Shown piece by piece: positions 63,236 to 64,000 of a stretch of DNA of 64,000 bases. This DNA is from BJGN01 sp041159865. Lineage in GTDB: Bacteria; Bacteroidota; Bacteroidia; Chitinophagales; Saprospiraceae. Positions within the stretch are counted from its first letter, which is position 1. Every line of letters starts with the position of its first letter. The stretch covers positions 14,982-78,981 of the forward strand of contig JBEAXK010000121.1 of the NCBI GenBank assembly GCA_041159865.1, given 5' to 3'. The position numbers were made by a program, and so were the translations under genes. Under the pieces are notes generated by a model that saw only the letters and a program-made list of their open reading frames with translations, did not search any database and was not told the origin of the DNA.

Positions 63236-63724
63236 TTGTCCTCATCATCAAACGGTCTTTCCCTTTATGATGAAACACAAATGCCGAATATCCAGGGTTG
63301 GAAATTCGGCATTTGTGTTTCTGAATGGAATAGTGAAATTACAAATTCGCTCTACATGGGTTGTATCAATACCCTTGTGAAACATGGCGCCAGTTTGGAA
63401 GACATTCTAACCTACCAGGTACCAGGTTCTTTTGAATTGCCTGTAGGAGCAAAATTACTTTCAAAGAAAAAAGAAATAGATGCCGTTATTTGTCTGGGTT
63501 GTTTAATTAAAGGTGATACAGCTCATGATGAATATATCGCATCGGCAGTCGCTCAGGGTCTTACTCAAGTTTCTATTTTATGTGATATTCCTTGTATTTT
63601 TGGAGTATTAACGGTTTTGAATGAACAACAAGCCATGGATAGATCCGGTGGAAAGTATGGAAATAAAGGGGTAGAAGCTGCCGTTACTGCCATAAAAATG
63701 GCAGCATTGAAAAGATTGTCATAA
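63236..63724 (+). CDS. ribH: 6,7-dimethyl-8-ribityllumazine synthase
   Basis: RibH joins the dihydroxybutanone phosphate and the ribityl-aminouracil to form lumazine, the precursor of riboflavin. The 162-residue protein shows FGICVSEWNSEITNSLYMGC, VPGSFELPVGAKLL and GCLIKGDTAHDEYIASAVAQ, with the catalytic His in the last block, and the C-terminal GNKGVEAAVTAIKMA. A TTG at 63236 gives the N-terminal extension found in other Bacteroidota; the first ATG is at 63281 and would start immediately before the conserved core. It follows the TPR gene by six bases. Confidence 0.95.
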   Translation: MSSSSNGLSLYDETQMPNIQGWKFGICVSEWNSEITNSLYMGCINTLVKHGASLEDILTYQVPGSFELPVGAKLLSKKKEIDAVICLGCLIKGDTAHDEYIASAVAQGLTQVSILCDIPCIFGVLTVLNEQQAMDRSGGKYGNKGVEAAVTAIKMAALKRLS

Positions 63725-63725
63725 G

Positions 63726-64000
63726 ATGAAACTTCACCTGATTGATACAGGTACCTTTAAACTGGATGGTGGTGCCATGTTTGGTGTCGTTCCTAAGGTC
63801 TTGTGGCAAAAATTAATTTCTCCTGATGATTCAAACAGGATAGAGATGGGTATGCGGTGCTTGCTTATTGAAACGGAAGACAGATTGATTTTAGTCGATA
63901 CAGGCATTGGAAATAAGCAAAAGGGGAATTTTATAAAACATTTCTCTCCTCTCAATACCCACCTTCTGTTGAATAATTTACACAAGAAAGGTTTTTCAAA
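63726..64000 (+). CDS. Metallo-beta-lactamase-fold hydrolase, N-terminal part
   Basis: The ATG at 63726 follows the ribH stop directly, and 91 codons run to the window edge without a stop. The N-terminus (MKLHLIDTGTFKLDGGAMFG, VVPKVLW) and RCLLIETEDRLILVDTGIGN match the start of MBL-fold metallo-hydrolases. The HxHxDH metal motif would lie beyond the edge, so activity cannot be judged. It is probably co-transcribed with ribH. Confidence 0.85.
   Translation, partial: MKLHLIDTGTFKLDGGAMFGVVPKVLWQKLISPDDSNRIEMGMRCLLIETEDRLILVDTGIGNKQKGNFIKHFSPLNTHLLLNNLHKKGFS

Noticed and set aside
1..64000. CRISPR arrays, insertion sequences, prophage genes, riboswitches and integrated elements
   Set aside because: No regular spaced repeats, transposase or integrase motifs, att-like duplications at the tRNAs, or recognisable riboswitch cores were seen on reading the window.

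Overview
The window is a chromosomal segment of a Bacteroidota bacterium, most plausibly from the Saprospiria or a nearby class; that finer placement is inference. The evidence is a type IX secretion (T9SS) and gliding cluster (porV, porU, a porP/sprF-like gene, gldJ), a T9SS C-terminal sorting domain on a secreted GH5 enzyme, repeated promoter boxes of the Bacteroidota form TAnnTTTG, little sign of Shine-Dalgarno sites, a YtxJ-type bacillithiol protein and an AT-rich, compact genome. No integrase, transposase, phage gene, CRISPR array or rRNA is visible. It looks like core chromosome, with a few accessory genes.

Layout: 1-2489 is the 5' part of a large ThuA / sugar-dehydrogenase / PKD protein that runs off the left edge. 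2705-4181 holds a DUF1611 P-loop protein and an EVE-domain protein. 4185-6571 carries ilvA and ilvC. 6698-14545 is an envelope block: a beta-barrel protein, an MsbA-like ABC exporter, an MCE/MlaD protein, a cell-wall amidase and LptD. 14542-16686 is a RelE-like/UvrD helicase fusion, followed by the RNase P RNA gene (16799-17162) with promoter and terminator. 17290-26159 is mostly carbohydrate-related: DUF456 protein, zinc alcohol dehydrogenase, GH5 with sorting domain, sialate O-acetylesterase-like SGNH protein, ThuA protein, sugar O-acetyltransferase, Gfo/Idh/MocA oxidoreductase and a duplicated secreted protein.

26257-37111 is the T9SS/gliding and wall block: porV and porU leftward, then porP/sprF-like, gldJ, murF, a degenerate arginase-fold protein and rhaM rightward. 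37101-40576 is a leftward run of an NAGPA-like protein, xseA, xseB, folK and a deoxynucleoside kinase. 40720-40879 holds tRNA-Val(GAC) and tRNA-Pro(GGG) with a strong terminator. 41095-50369 holds a BNR-repeat protein, msrB, a DEAD-box helicase, a LytS/LytR-type two-component pair, a ZIP transporter and an MscS channel. 50439-64000 holds an AarF/UbiB kinase, YtxJ, YbaK, TesB, KDPG aldolase, a repeat lipoprotein, a second small lipoprotein, an acyltransferase-like protein coupled to a TauE permease, gamma-glutamyltransferase, recF, pdhA, a membrane-anchored TPR protein, ribH and the start of a metallo-beta-lactamase-fold protein.

How they fit together: PorU and PorV form the cell-surface end of T9SS, which should process and attach cargo such as the GH5 enzyme; GldJ links this to gliding. 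LptD, the exporter, MCE protein, amidase and MurF serve outer-membrane and wall assembly. Intergenic DNA is short, and several convergent pairs overlap at their stop codons. The only gene-poor stretches above 300 bases are 16687-17289 (rnpB with controls) and 40577-41094 (two tRNAs, promoter, terminator, then about 180 bases with nothing recognised). I did not find a clear new multi-gene system. The best candidates for novelty are single genes: the RelE-helicase fusion, the degenerate arginase beside gldJ/murF, an EF-hand-like loop in PorV, the tryptophan-repeat lipoprotein, and an orphan rightward terminator that may end a small RNA.
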